Source: Planctomycetaceae bacterium (GTDB lineage: Bacteria > Planctomycetota > Phycisphaerae > Phycisphaerales > SM1A02). From it: a stretch of DNA of 64,000 nucleotides. The stretch lies in contig CANLHK010000006.1 in assembly GCA_947490615.1 (NCBI GenBank), forward strand, positions 124,001 to 188,000, read 5' to 3'. Position numbers and translations under genes: made by a program. Shown here piece by piece: positions 46,319 to 55,595 of the stretch. Position 1 is the stretch's first letter, and the number at the start of each line of letters is the position of its first letter. The notes under the pieces are model-generated. The model saw nothing but the letters and a program-made list of their open reading frames with translations, was not told where the DNA came from and did no database searches.

Positions 46319-49057
46319 ATGCTCATGCGCCCACCGACCCATCGCTCGACTGCCGCAACCACCTGTGCAGCGCTTGTCGCCGTTTCGCTCCTGCAGCCCG
46401 CGCTTCAGGCCCAAACTGGTGGCTTTGTGAACTTCGAGTCGCCGCAGGTTCACCCGATCGATGTCACGCCTGATGGCAGCACGCTCCTGACGGTGAACAC
46501 CGCCGATGGACAACTCGAAGTCTTCGATCTTGTTGGCGGATACCCCGTGCGCCGTGGATCGATTGCCGTTGGCGTCGATCCTGTGTCCGTGCGCGCGCGC
46601 ACCAACGGCGAGGCGTGGGTGGTCAACCAGATTTCGGATTCGGTGAGTGTCGTCGACCTCCCCACGATGCGCGTCACGCGGACGATCCAAGTTGGCGACG
46701 AGCCCGCCGATGTGGTCTTCGCGGGCGTGAAGACCGTGCGGGCGTTTGTCTCGCTGGCCGCTTCGAATCGCATCGTCTCCTTCGATCCCTATGCCACGGC
46801 CCCCGTGTTGAATTCGACGGTCATTCAGGGTTGCTCGCCGCGCGCGCTGGCCACGAGTCCTGATCGATCCAAGGTCTATTGCGCGGTCTTTGAGTCGGGC
46901 AACAAGACCACCGTGCTGCCGCGCGCGACGGTGAATCTTCCGTCGAGCCCGTACGCGGGCGTGAACCCGCCGCCAAACAACGGCACGCTGTTCGATCCTC
47001 CTCGCGCTGCGGGCCAACCGCTTCCGCCGCGCGTGGCGCACATCGTTCGCAAGAACGCGCTCGGGCAATGGATGGACGACAACGCGCACAATTGGACTGC
47101 GCAGGTCGGTTGGGATGTCGTCGACAACGACCTCGCGATTCTCGACGCTGGCTCACTGGCGACAACCTACGCCACTGGATTGATGACGACCGTCGCCTCG
47201 CTCGGCGTTGCGCCCAACGGAACGATCCTCGCGATCGGCATCGAAGCGAGCAATGAGACTCGCTTCGAGCCGGTGCTCGACGGCGTCTTCGCGCGCATGC
47301 AGGGGGCACTCGTTCCCGCAGGCGGCGCGGGAGCGAGCACGCTCTTCGATCTGAACGCGCACCTCACCTATGCGAGCTCCTCGATTCCTGAACTCGAGCG
47401 ACTGCAATCGATGGGCGATCCTCGCGGTGTTGCGTGGCTTCCCGATGGAAGCGCTGCGTTTGTTGCGTCGCTCGGCTCCAATTGCGTCGTCGGACTCACG
47501 CCCTCGGGCGCGCGATTCGCGCGCATCGAAGTTGGTGAAGGACCAAGCGGACTCGTCGCCTCACCCAACGGCGCGTTCGTCTACGCGCTCAATCGCTTCG
47601 AAGGCTCGATCAGTGCGATCAGCACCACGACGCTCGTCGAGCTCGGTCGAGTTTCCTTCCACGACGCCACGCCAAGCAGCGTGAAGACTGGACGGAAGTT
47701 CATCTTCGACACCCACCAGACTTCGGGCCTTGGCCATGTGGCCTGCGCGACCTGTCACATCGACGGGCGCAGCGATCGACTCGGTTGGGATCTTGGCGAT
47801 CCAACGGGCGCGGTCCAGGCGTTTGATGAGCTTTGCCAAGTTCCCGCGCCTGGCGCGTGCATTTCGTGGCATCCCATGAAGGGACCGATGACGACACAGA
47901 CCTTGCAAGGAATCATCGGCAACGAGCCCTTCCACTGGCGCGGCGAGAAGAACGACCTCACCGAGTTCAATGCGGCGTTCACGCACCTGCAGGGACGCGC
48001 TGCGGAACTCACCACGCTCGAGATGGCACAGATGACCGACTATGTCGCGTCGCTGGTCTTCCCGCCCAATCCCAATCGCAACATCGACAACACGCTGCGC
48101 ACGAGCGTCGCCATCTTCGGCGGCACACAGACGGGCACGAATGTCGTTGGAAACGCCGTCACTGGGCAGACGCTCTTTACGACGGGACAGTTCTTCGCCG
48201 GACCTCCTGGTACGCCAGGGTTGACCTGCGTCTCGTGCCATGTCGGCGCGATCGGAACCAACAATCGCGTCGACATTCCCGCTCCTGGCGGCGAGCAGCA
48301 GAATCGCAAGATCGTGCATCTGCGCGAACTCTGGCGCAAAGTCGGCGCGACGGCGAGTTCCACCACGGCGCTCCGTGGATTCGGATTCGAACACAACGGT
48401 GAGAAGGCAACCTTTCAAGACGCGATCACTGCTGGCTTCCTCTTTCCAAACAACCCGACAGGTCAGCAGCAGCGTCGCGACATGGAAGCGTTCTGCATGA
48501 GCTTCAATTCGGGCACGCACGCTGGTGTCGGTCAGCAGACCACAGCCAACGGTGTCGCCAACGACACCGCGCGCATCAACCAGTTCCTCACCATCGCAGG
48601 AGGCGGCAACGGTCCCGCGCTGATCGTGAAGGGTCGCGTGAATGGAGAACTGCGCGGCTGGATGCTCCAAGGCGGAAACTTCCGCGGCGATCGCGCGAGT
48701 GAACCCACGCGCACGCCTGCGGCGCTTCTCGCACTCGCCGCTGTTGGAAGTGAACTCACCTACACGCTCGTGTCGGGTGGCGCGCAAACCCGACTGGGTG
48801 TCGATCGCGATCTCGATGGCTTCTTTGATCGCGACGAACTCGACGCTGGAAGTGATCCTGCAGACGCCAACAGCGTTCCTGCACCGTGCGTCGCCGACAT
48901 CTCACCAGCAGTCCTCGATGGCGTGGTAAACGGCGGCGATCTTGCGTCGCTGCTCGCCGCGTGGGGTTCGAATGGCATCACCGATCTCGATGGCGATGGC
49001 ACGACGGGCGCGCTCGACTTGGCGATCATGCTCAGCTCGTGGGGCGCCTGTCCGTAA
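46319..49057 (+). CDS. Secreted YVTN-propeller/di-haem cytochrome c protein with dockerin tail
   Basis: 912 residues from ATG 46319, the start that leaves a normal signal peptide (ALQAQ). The first ~440 residues are YVTN-type propeller repeats (DVTPDGSTLLTVNTADGQLEVFDL; ASPNGAFVYALNRFEGS). Two c-type haem sites follow: C476-AT-C479-H480 and C637-VS-C640-H641, in a peroxidase-like helical context. The tail has DRDLDGFFDRDELD and paired dockerin-like loops (DGVVNGGDLASLL; DGDGTTGALDLAIML). It resembles surface electron-transfer or oxidoreductase proteins; the reaction is unknown. It lies apart from the peroxidase block but has the same dockerin tail. Confidence 0.85.
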   Translation: MLMRPPTHRSTAATTCAALVAVSLLQPALQAQTGGFVNFESPQVHPIDVTPDGSTLLTVNTADGQLEVFDLVGGYPVRRGSIAVGVDPVSVRARTNGEAWVVNQISDSVSVVDLPTMRVTRTIQVGDEPADVVFAGVKTVRAFVSLAASNRIVSFDPYATAPVLNSTVIQGCSPRALATSPDRSKVYCAVFESGNKTTVLPRATVNLPSSPYAGVNPPPNNGTLFDPPRAAGQPLPPRVAHIVRKNALGQWMDDNAHNWTAQVGWDVVDNDLAILDAGSLATTYATGLMTTVASLGVAPNGTILAIGIEASNETRFEPVLDGVFARMQGALVPAGGAGASTLFDLNAHLTYASSSIPELERLQSMGDPRGVAWLPDGSAAFVASLGSNCVVGLTPSGARFARIEVGEGPSGLVASPNGAFVYALNRFEGSISAISTTTLVELGRVSFHDATPSSVKTGRKFIFDTHQTSGLGHVACATCHIDGRSDRLGWDLGDPTGAVQAFDELCQVPAPGACISWHPMKGPMTTQTLQGIIGNEPFHWRGEKNDLTEFNAAFTHLQGRAAELTTLEMAQMTDYVASLVFPPNPNRNIDNTLRTSVAIFGGTQTGTNVVGNAVTGQTLFTTGQFFAGPPGTPGLTCVSCHVGAIGTNNRVDIPAPGGEQQNRKIVHLRELWRKVGATASSTTALRGFGFEHNGEKATFQDAITAGFLFPNNPTGQQQRRDMEAFCMSFNSGTHAGVGQQTTANGVANDTARINQFLTIAGGGNGPALIVKGRVNGELRGWMLQGGNFRGDRASEPTRTPAALLALAAVGSELTYTLVSGGAQTRLGVDRDLDGFFDRDELDAGSDPADANSVPAPCVADISPAVLDGVVNGGDLASLLAAWGSNGITDLDGDGTTGALDLAIMLSSWGACP

Positions 49058-49218
49058 CGCGAAGGTCCGAGGAGTCGGGCACGCGGTTTCCGCTGCGTTT
49101 CCCGAGCGAACACTGCAATCCCACGAAGTCGGATACGTTGTTCGATCTCGCGCAGCCCTCCATGTCGGAACGGCTGATGCGAAGAATTCCACTCGGAGTC
49201 GGCCTCGCGCCGCGCACC

Positions 49219-50055
49219 ATGCACACCGCACGATTTCTTTCGACCGCGCTCGTCCTCGCACTCACCACACTCGCCTCTGCTCAACAGGACGGCACCTTCC
49301 CACCAGGTGGCGGCGACGGCGGACAGCGCCCAAACCGCGGCGATCCAGCCCAGTTCATTGAGCGCATGATGCAGGCCGACGCCAACGGCGACGGCAAGAT
49401 CGCCAAGGACGAACTCCCAGCTCAGCAGGCCGAGCGCATGTTCGATCGCGCCGACACCAACAAGGACGGCTTCCTCGATAAGGCGGAGATCGAGTCCTTC
49501 GTGAAGTCGAGTGCCATGCGAGGACAAGGCAGACAAGGTGGTCCTGGCGGACAAGGCGGACCCGGCGGTCAAGGCGGACCTGGCGGTCCTGGCGCGCAGC
49601 GCGGCGGCCCCGTCAACCTCGAAGGCGCGATGAAGCAGATGAACGGCGCGTACAAGGCGCTCAAGGCTTCTGCGCTTGATGCCTCGACGAAGACTGCCGA
49701 TCTCGAAGCCGTGCAGCGCCTGCAAATGGGCATCGTCGGCGCCAAGGGTGGCGCGGGCCTCAAGATGTCGGACGCAGCCAAGACGAAGTTCGGCGAGGAC
49801 CAAGGCGCTTTCGCGACGGCCTTCCGTCGCAAGATGATCGAGTCGGCCAAGGTCGCGATGGAACTTGAACTCGCGATCCTTGACGGCAAGACCGCCGAAG
49901 CCAAGGCGCTCGTCGGAAAGATCCACGATGCCGAGGAGTCAGGCCACGACCTCTTCAAGAACGAAGAGGAAGAGCGCCCCGAAGGCAACCCAGGCCGCGG
50001 CGGCCGCGCCAATCGCGGCGGAAACAGCGTCGAGCGTCCAGCTGCGAATCCCTGA
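49219..50055 (+). CDS. Secreted EF-hand protein with Gly-rich linker
   Basis: 278 residues if started at ATG 49219, which directly opens a signal peptide (TLASAQQ). In-frame ATGs at 49162 and 49177 are alternatives and none has a good ribosome site. Two EF-hand loops lie near the N-terminus: DANGDGKIAKDE and DTNKDGFLDKAE. A Gly-Gln-Pro repeat (GGPGGQGGPGGQ) leads to a helical C-terminal domain, and the end is Arg/Gly-rich. Probably calcium-binding and periplasmic or extracellular. A strong terminator follows. Confidence 0.75.
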   Translation: MHTARFLSTALVLALTTLASAQQDGTFPPGGGDGGQRPNRGDPAQFIERMMQADANGDGKIAKDELPAQQAERMFDRADTNKDGFLDKAEIESFVKSSAMRGQGRQGGPGGQGGPGGQGGPGGPGAQRGGPVNLEGAMKQMNGAYKALKASALDASTKTADLEAVQRLQMGIVGAKGGAGLKMSDAAKTKFGEDQGAFATAFRRKMIESAKVAMELELAILDGKTAEAKALVGKIHDAEESGHDLFKNEEEERPEGNPGRGGRANRGGNSVERPAANP

Positions 50056-50089
50056 GTCCGCCCGGTCTCACGAATCGTTTGAAACAACT

Positions 50090-50136
50090 CCAGCGCGGCG
50101 ATCCTCTCGTGAGATGGGGTCGCCGCGCTGGTTTTT
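50090..50136 (+). terminator. Terminator after the EF-hand gene
   Basis: CCAGCGCGGCGA pairs with TCGCCGCGCTGG over an 18-base loop that can itself fold; TTTTT follows. Confidence 0.85.
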
Positions 50137-50182
50137 GCGCGACACCGTCGCGATCGCACATTCCGCAGAAGAAAAAAATGAG

Positions 50183-51388
50183 CTAGCTGTGCGGCTCGAC
50201 CTCGCGCAGCGCGCGGTCAAGTTGCGCGGCCTCGATGCGAAAGTCTGCAACGCTGGCATCGCGACCACTGTCCCCCACTCGCAACGGCGAACCGACCACG
50301 GGCAAGTAACGGACTCCGCACGCACCCGCAAGAACGAAGTAGGCCTGGTTGAGATAGTTCGGCGGATGCAGCTCGACGAGTGTGGCGCCCTTGGCAGCAT
50401 GCACGAGGTGCGAGAGCGCCGCTCCGTGCGGCGCGACGACGAGACTTGCCCCGCGAAACACCGCGATCTGCTCGCTCAGCGAAAGGCCTTCCATCGAAGT
50501 TTGCTCGATGCCATGGTGCGCGAGGACGGGCGCGAGCTCATCCTCGTTGACGATCTTGCGCCGTCCACGCCGTGCGACATAGATGCGCCGTCCGCTTGCG
50601 CCGCCTGAGTTGATCGCTGCACTCTCCGAACCAAACAACTCGCGCAAGAACTCGACCGAGCGCGGCGTTGGCTCACAGATGCGTCCTGGCGCACTCGTCA
50701 CCACGAGTTCTTCGCATTCCAAGTGTCCGCCTCGACCAACACAACGCACCTTCGACGGCTCGATGCCCGCCCGCGAAAGCAGTTCGCGGGCGACAGTCAG
50801 GCGATCATCGGCCACGATCCAATGATCGACAGCGCCGAACCCCGCACTGCGGAGGAGTCCAATGCGCGGCAGGACATCAAAGAGCCAGTGATAGAAGTTG
50901 TCGTGACCGATCGCGCCGATGAGTGCGCCCACTCCAGCAAGGCGCCGCGGCGGAGGCGCGATCAAGAACGAACTCAGCGCGCGATGCCGCGCCATCGGCT
51001 CGCCGAAGTGCGGACTCACATCCGCCAACACCACGCCATGTTGGGCAATCGGTTGGGCAATCGCACTGCAACCAAGTCCAAGGACTCTTCCACGGGGAAG
51101 GCGCGCTGCGAAGGCTCGGCTGCTTGGTCGCTGCTCTGCCACGCGCGCACGCAGCCGCGACAACGCATCCGTGTCGGCGCCTCGTTCGATCACCGTTGGC
51201 AAGATCACGGCGTTGAGGCCGAGGTCCACACACGGCCATCCCAACGCGTCCGCGAGTGCGGGCGTGTCGTCGATCACCCTCGTGGGAAGATGAAACGCAG
51301 CATCATTGAGGCTCGCTGGAAGTGCCGCGCGCGCGCGTGTGAACGACGCAAGCACGCCGCGACGGAGCGACTTGATGAGAGCTGCCAT
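50183..51388 (-). CDS. Family 61 (DUF563-like) glycosyltransferase
   Basis: 401 residues from ATG 51388; a longer frame exists but its first 77 residues look non-coding and overlap the divergent MFS gene. GT61 signatures are present: GHDNFYHWLFDVLPRI, GRRIYVARRGRRKIVNE and the C-terminal ASLVVAPHGAALSHLVHAAKG. Family members add sugars such as xylose or GlcNAc to glycans; bacterial ones usually act in surface polysaccharide synthesis. It stands alone, without a polysaccharide cluster. Confidence 0.85.
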   Translation of the reverse strand: MAALIKSLRRGVLASFTRARAALPASLNDAAFHLPTRVIDDTPALADALGWPCVDLGLNAVILPTVIERGADTDALSRLRARVAEQRPSSRAFAARLPRGRVLGLGCSAIAQPIAQHGVVLADVSPHFGEPMARHRALSSFLIAPPPRRLAGVGALIGAIGHDNFYHWLFDVLPRIGLLRSAGFGAVDHWIVADDRLTVARELLSRAGIEPSKVRCVGRGGHLECEELVVTSAPGRICEPTPRSVEFLRELFGSESAAINSGGASGRRIYVARRGRRKIVNEDELAPVLAHHGIEQTSMEGLSLSEQIAVFRGASLVVAPHGAALSHLVHAAKGATLVELHPPNYLNQAYFVLAGACGVRYLPVVGSPLRVGDSGRDASVADFRIEAAQLDRALREVEPHS

Positions 51389-51446
51389 GGATGGGTGTTG
51401 TATCCGCAGACATTCATGCTTGCCGCGACGACCGCGCCAAGAGCGG

Positions 51447-51452
51447 TACGCT
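51447..51452 (+). promoter_or_regulatory. -10 element TACGCT before the MFS gene
   Basis: TANNNT ending seven bases before ATG 51460, without a Shine-Dalgarno sequence. Confidence 0.45.
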
Positions 51453-51459
51453 GCGCGCG

Positions 51460-52896
51460 ATGTCGTTGCCGATGCAGTCTCAGCCCACGCAAGCGCTCGC
51501 CTCAATCGCGCCCAATCCGCGCCGCTGGCTCGTGCTGCTCGCGCTGACTGGAAGCCTGTCGATGATCTTCGTCGACATGACCGTGACCGCGGTTGCGGGA
51601 CCTGCCATCGGCGAAGCACTGGGACTCGACACCAACGGCGTGAGTTGGATCGCGACGAGCTACATGGTCACGCTCGCGGCGCTCATGGCCATCGGCGGAC
51701 GCGTGGGCGACCTCATCGGCAAGCGCAACGCGTTTCTTGGCGGCGTCACTCTGTTTGCCGCAGCCAGTGCGATCTGTGGCGCGGCACCCGATTCCTCGAC
51801 GCTCTTCATCGGCCGAGTCCTGCAAGGGATCGCTGCATGCCTGATGCAACCCGCGTCCGCCGCGCTGGTCATTGAGAACTTCGCTGCGGGTGAACGCGGC
51901 AAGGCGATGGGCATCTACATCGGCATCCCGATGTCGTTCTTCGCGCTTGGTCCACTCCTTGGTGGACTCCTCGCGGAGTACGCGGGTTGGCGTTGGGTCT
52001 TCTATGTGAACCTTCCGATCGCGCTCGCAGCAGTCGCCTTGGCGTTTCGCGCGCGCATCGCCAATCTTCGCAGTACTGACCGCAGTTTCGATGCGCTTTC
52101 GGCGGTGCTCTTAGCGGTGGGACTCCCACTGGCTGTGTTCGCGCTCCAAGAAGGCGCTTCGCCATCAGCGGATGGCGGCCTGCGTTTGCTCGAGCCTCCC
52201 TTCATCGCGCTTCTTGGTGGCGGCGTGATGCTCACGGCACTCTTCGCCTACCGACAACTCTCGATCCCGCGACCGCTCGTGCGGCTCGATCTCTTCTCTG
52301 ACCGACGACTGCGCGCCAATGTGCTTCTCGTCGGCATCATGCAGTTTGCGATGGCATCGCTCATCGTGCAAGGCGCGATCTACGCCAAGGATGTCCTCGG
52401 CTACACGCCCAAAGAAGCGGGCGCGAGTCTCATGCCGATGCTTGTTCCCGTGATCTTCCTCGCGTCGGTGGCAGGACGCCGCTATGACCGCTTTGGTGTG
52501 CGCCCATTGGCTCGGCGCGGAACGATCATCGCGACGAGCGGACTGACCTGCTGGGGAATCGGCTCGATCCTGCACAACTACTCGGTCATTGCCACAGGCA
52601 TGGTGCTGCTTGGTTGTGGTGTCGCGTTCATCATGTCGCCCGCGAACACCGACACACTCTCGAATGTCACCGATGAAACGCGCGGACAAGTCTCGGGATT
52701 GGTGCAGACTTGTCGGCAAGTTGGTGGCGCGCTCGGCGTGGCCTTCGCCGCAGCGATTAGTGGCATCGCGCAAACGCAGGGCGCAAGCTTGGCGACCTCG
52801 ATCGGTGCTGCCATTCTCGGTGGCGCAGCGGTCGCAGCGTTGGGGATCGTGGTTGCGGCGCGCATGCCTGACTCCGCGCCGCGCCCGCGCAAGTAA
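51460..52896 (+). CDS. MFS drug exporter, DHA2/EmrB-QacA type
   Basis: 478 residues, about 14 hydrophobic segments. Start at ATG 51460, supported by the -10 element. DHA2 motifs: WIATSYMVTLAALMAIGGRVGDLIGKRN (motif A region), GRVLQGIAACLMQPASAALV, and ALGPLLGGLLAEYAGWRWVFYVNLP (motif C region). Proton-driven export of toxic compounds is the family role; the substrate is open. Divergent from GT61 with 71 bases between starts. Confidence 0.92.
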   Translation: MSLPMQSQPTQALASIAPNPRRWLVLLALTGSLSMIFVDMTVTAVAGPAIGEALGLDTNGVSWIATSYMVTLAALMAIGGRVGDLIGKRNAFLGGVTLFAAASAICGAAPDSSTLFIGRVLQGIAACLMQPASAALVIENFAAGERGKAMGIYIGIPMSFFALGPLLGGLLAEYAGWRWVFYVNLPIALAAVALAFRARIANLRSTDRSFDALSAVLLAVGLPLAVFALQEGASPSADGGLRLLEPPFIALLGGGVMLTALFAYRQLSIPRPLVRLDLFSDRRLRANVLLVGIMQFAMASLIVQGAIYAKDVLGYTPKEAGASLMPMLVPVIFLASVAGRRYDRFGVRPLARRGTIIATSGLTCWGIGSILHNYSVIATGMVLLGCGVAFIMSPANTDTLSNVTDETRGQVSGLVQTCRQVGGALGVAFAAAISGIAQTQGASLATSIGAAILGGAAVAALGIVVAARMPDSAPRPRK

Positions 52897-52905
52897 TCTG
52901 CCTTG

Positions 52906-53016
52906 ATGGATGCACGCCCAGCTCTTTCCGTTGTTCCCGCTGTGTGGTTTGCGGTCCTCCTCGTGCTCTCAAACATCTTTATGACCTCCGCGTGATCCGG
53001 CCACCTCAAGGACTCT
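52906..53016 (+). pseudogene. Relic of a DUF486-type small membrane protein
   Basis: ATG 52906 opens a 29-codon frame ending in TGA 52993-52995. The peptide end, VLLVLSNIFMTSA, matches the start of the DUF486 family as I know it (LSNIFMTFAWYGHLK). Reading on past the TGA in the same frame gives SGHLKD, so the stop replaces the conserved Trp (TGG to TGA). After HLKD the resemblance ends. It is therefore a decayed remnant just behind the MFS gene, although a 29-residue membrane peptide could still be made. Confidence 0.55.
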
Positions 53017-53110
53017 CGACGCGTGCCGAGAACGCGCGTCAGCACGCCCGAAAACTCTGCAGACGCAAGGCCGACGCTCTTCAAGCGAGTGATCGTTCAA
53101 CCTCCTCGGG

Positions 53111-53116
53111 TACAGT
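53111..53116 (+). promoter_or_regulatory. -10 element TACAGT, 6 bases before ATG 53123
   Basis: Exact leaderless geometry; no Shine-Dalgarno sequence. Confidence 0.5.
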
Positions 53117-53122
53117 GGCCCG

Positions 53123-55561
53123 ATGCCGCTTGCGCCCCTCTTCGTTGCTCTGCTGCTCTCGTCACCAACGGCCAGCGTCGAGAGTGTGCGCGCGCCAGGA
53201 CTCACCAAGGCCTACGAGGCCGCGGGTGCCAACCGCGCGCAACTTGAGCAAGCGGTCGCTGCCGCGCCGCGCGATCAACTCAATTCGATGGAGTGGTTGG
53301 TCTCACACATGCCGACGGCGGACTTGCGCACGCTCGACGCGCGCTTCTTGCTCGCGCATGTCGACGGCGCCTACCACGCTTGGAAGAACGCGCCATGGCA
53401 CGCGCTCGTGGATGAAGAGACCTACCGCGATGGCATTCTCCCCTACGCGAGTGTGAGTGAGCGTCGGGAGCTCTGGTTACCCACGCTGCGCGAGCGCTGC
53501 GCACCGTTCATCAAGGGCGCCACCACTCCTGCGCAGGCCGCAGTGCTGCTCAATCAGAAGGCGTTCGCAGAGTTCAAGGTGCAGTACTCCACCAAGCGCG
53601 CGCGCGCGGATCAGTCGCCGAGCGAGTCGATGGACTCAGGCCTCGCTTCATGCACAGGACTTTCCATCTTGCTCATCGATGCCTGTCGATCGCTTGGTGT
53701 GCCCGCGCGCTTTGTCGGCGTGCCACTCTGGACCGACGGCAGCGGCAATCACTCGTGGGTCGAAATCTGGGACGGCACGCGTTGGCGCTACACAGGCGCA
53801 GCGGAACCCTCGGGTGACGCACTTGACGCTGGCTGGTTTAGCGGTCGCGCGGCTGGACAGAATCGCTCCAAGCCTGAGCACGCCATCTATGCAGTCTCGT
53901 GGCGCGAAACGGGCGTGGAGTTCCCGATGGTGTTCGATCCCTCACGGCCGCGCGCGCGCGCTGTCGATGTGACTGATCGCTACGCCACGAAGGCGGCACC
54001 ACTCACTGCAGGAATGAAACTCGTACGCGTCTGCGTGCGCGATCCACGCACGGGTCAGCGCGTGTCTGCAGTCGTGGAAGTCCTCGGCAAAGACGGCAAG
54101 CCCGTCGCGTCAGGCGCGACCAAGGATGAACGCTTCGATCTCAACGATCACCTTGAACTCGTCGTGCCACAAGATGGCATGCTCATCTATCTCGTCGACG
54201 GCTTCCCCACGGAAGGCAAGGCGACAGCGACCGCAGACTCAACCCAACTGCTCACGCTGTTCCAGGACGGCGCCAAGCAAACGAAGTCAGCGCCGGGCGC
54301 GATGCGCGATGACGACGCCACCTCATTGAGCGAGTGGCTCCCGCCCGATGTGCTCGCCGTGGCGCGCGTGGACGACGCTGCAACCAAGAGCCGCGATAGA
54401 GCCTCGATCGCGCCTCTCACCGAAGCGGATGCCAAGCGCGAGAGCGAACGACTCTGGAAAGAGCTGCTCGAAGAGACGCGCACCAAGGACAAAGCCGCGT
54501 TTGACGCGCGGGCACTCACGGCCGACGGCGCCACGATGCCCTTCTGGTACACGGTCTACGGCGAGAAACCGAAGGCAGGCCGCAGTCTCTACATCTCGAT
54601 GCACGGCGGCGGCGGCGCGCCGAAAGAAGTAAACGACGGCCAGTGGAAGAACCAGCAGCGACTCTACAAGCCTGAGGAAGGCGTCTATGTCGCGCCGCGC
54701 GCGCCGTCGGACAGTTGGAATCTCTGGCATCAAGGTCACATCGATCCGCTCTTCCGTCAGCTCATTGCCGACATGATCGCCTTTGAGGATGTCGATCCCG
54801 ATCGCGTCTACCTCATGGGCTACAGCGCTGGCGGCGATGGCGTCTTTCAACTCGCGCCGCGCATGGCCGATTCGTTTGCCGCAGCGTCGATGATGGCGGG
54901 CCATCCCAATGAGACGCGCCCCGATGGCCTTCGCAACCTGCCGTTTGCGCTGTTCATGGGCGGAAAGGACGCGGCGTACCGTCGCAACGAAATCGCTCGT
55001 GAGTGGAAGACCAAGCTCGACGAGCTCTCGACGCAAGATCCTGGTGGCTACAAGCACGAGGTGACCATCCACGAAGAGGACGGCCACTGGATGAAGGGCA
55101 AGGACGCGGTCGCGGTGCCGTGGATGGCGAAGTACGCGCGCGATCTGCGACCAAGTCGCATCGTCTGGCTGCAGGACGATGTCACGAGTACGCGCTTCTA
55201 CTGGTTGGCCAACGCGCATCCCGCAGGTGGACAGCGCGTGGTTGCAGAACGCGACGGGCAGACGATTCGAATCCTCGAGGCCAGCGCCGTTGAGGAGTTG
55301 GCGATTCGACTCGATGACTCCATGCTCGACCTCGACAAGCCCGTGAAGGTCATGTTTGGCGAAGCGACGCTCTTCGAGGGCGCTGTCGCGCGTGAGGTCA
55401 GTGTGCTTCGCACCACGCTCGCCGAACGCGGCGATCCGCACGGCATGTTCTGCGCGGAGATTCGCGTGAAGATCCCAGTGCCGATCCCCGTGCCGATCCC
55501 CGTGCCAGTTCCCGCAAGCGTTGACGCGAAGACTCCCGCACCGTCTGCCGCTCCCAAGTGA
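53123..55561 (+). CDS. Transglutaminase-like domain fused to an esterase-type alpha/beta hydrolase
   Basis: 812 residues with a short signal peptide. A transglutaminase/PNGase-like cysteine domain lies around residues 140-240: Cys177 in GLASCTGLSILLIDACR and His210 in NHSWVEIWDG, followed by RWRYTGAAEP. A beta-sandwich-like linker follows (RVCVRDPRTGQRVSAVVEV). The C-terminal half is an alpha/beta hydrolase: oxyanion-type SMHGGGGAP, nucleophile Ser568 in GYSAGGDG, and His655 in EEDGHWMKG. The protein ends in a Pro-Val/Ile repeat (PVPIPVPIPVPVP) and an Ala/Pro tail, suggesting a rigid stalk or wall-spanning segment. Both active sites look intact. Substrates unknown; peptide crosslinks or ester-linked polymers are possible. 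Confidence 0.82.
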   Translation: MPLAPLFVALLLSSPTASVESVRAPGLTKAYEAAGANRAQLEQAVAAAPRDQLNSMEWLVSHMPTADLRTLDARFLLAHVDGAYHAWKNAPWHALVDEETYRDGILPYASVSERRELWLPTLRERCAPFIKGATTPAQAAVLLNQKAFAEFKVQYSTKRARADQSPSESMDSGLASCTGLSILLIDACRSLGVPARFVGVPLWTDGSGNHSWVEIWDGTRWRYTGAAEPSGDALDAGWFSGRAAGQNRSKPEHAIYAVSWRETGVEFPMVFDPSRPRARAVDVTDRYATKAAPLTAGMKLVRVCVRDPRTGQRVSAVVEVLGKDGKPVASGATKDERFDLNDHLELVVPQDGMLIYLVDGFPTEGKATATADSTQLLTLFQDGAKQTKSAPGAMRDDDATSLSEWLPPDVLAVARVDDAATKSRDRASIAPLTEADAKRESERLWKELLEETRTKDKAAFDARALTADGATMPFWYTVYGEKPKAGRSLYISMHGGGGAPKEVNDGQWKNQQRLYKPEEGVYVAPRAPSDSWNLWHQGHIDPLFRQLIADMIAFEDVDPDRVYLMGYSAGGDGVFQLAPRMADSFAAASMMAGHPNETRPDGLRNLPFALFMGGKDAAYRRNEIAREWKTKLDELSTQDPGGYKHEVTIHEEDGHWMKGKDAVAVPWMAKYARDLRPSRIVWLQDDVTSTRFYWLANAHPAGGQRVVAERDGQTIRILEASAVEELAIRLDDSMLDLDKPVKVMFGEATLFEGAVAREVSVLRTTLAERGDPHGMFCAEIRVKIPVPIPVPIPVPVPASVDAKTPAPSAAPK

Positions 55562-55583
55562 CACGCCCCCACGGGCTTTCGCA

Positions 55584-55589
55584 TAGGGT
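55584..55589 (+). promoter_or_regulatory. -10 element TAGGGT, 6 bases before ATG 55596
   Basis: Exact leaderless geometry, 22 bases after the stop of the preceding gene, so the two need not be an operon. Confidence 0.5.
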
Positions 55590-55595
55590 GCGCGC

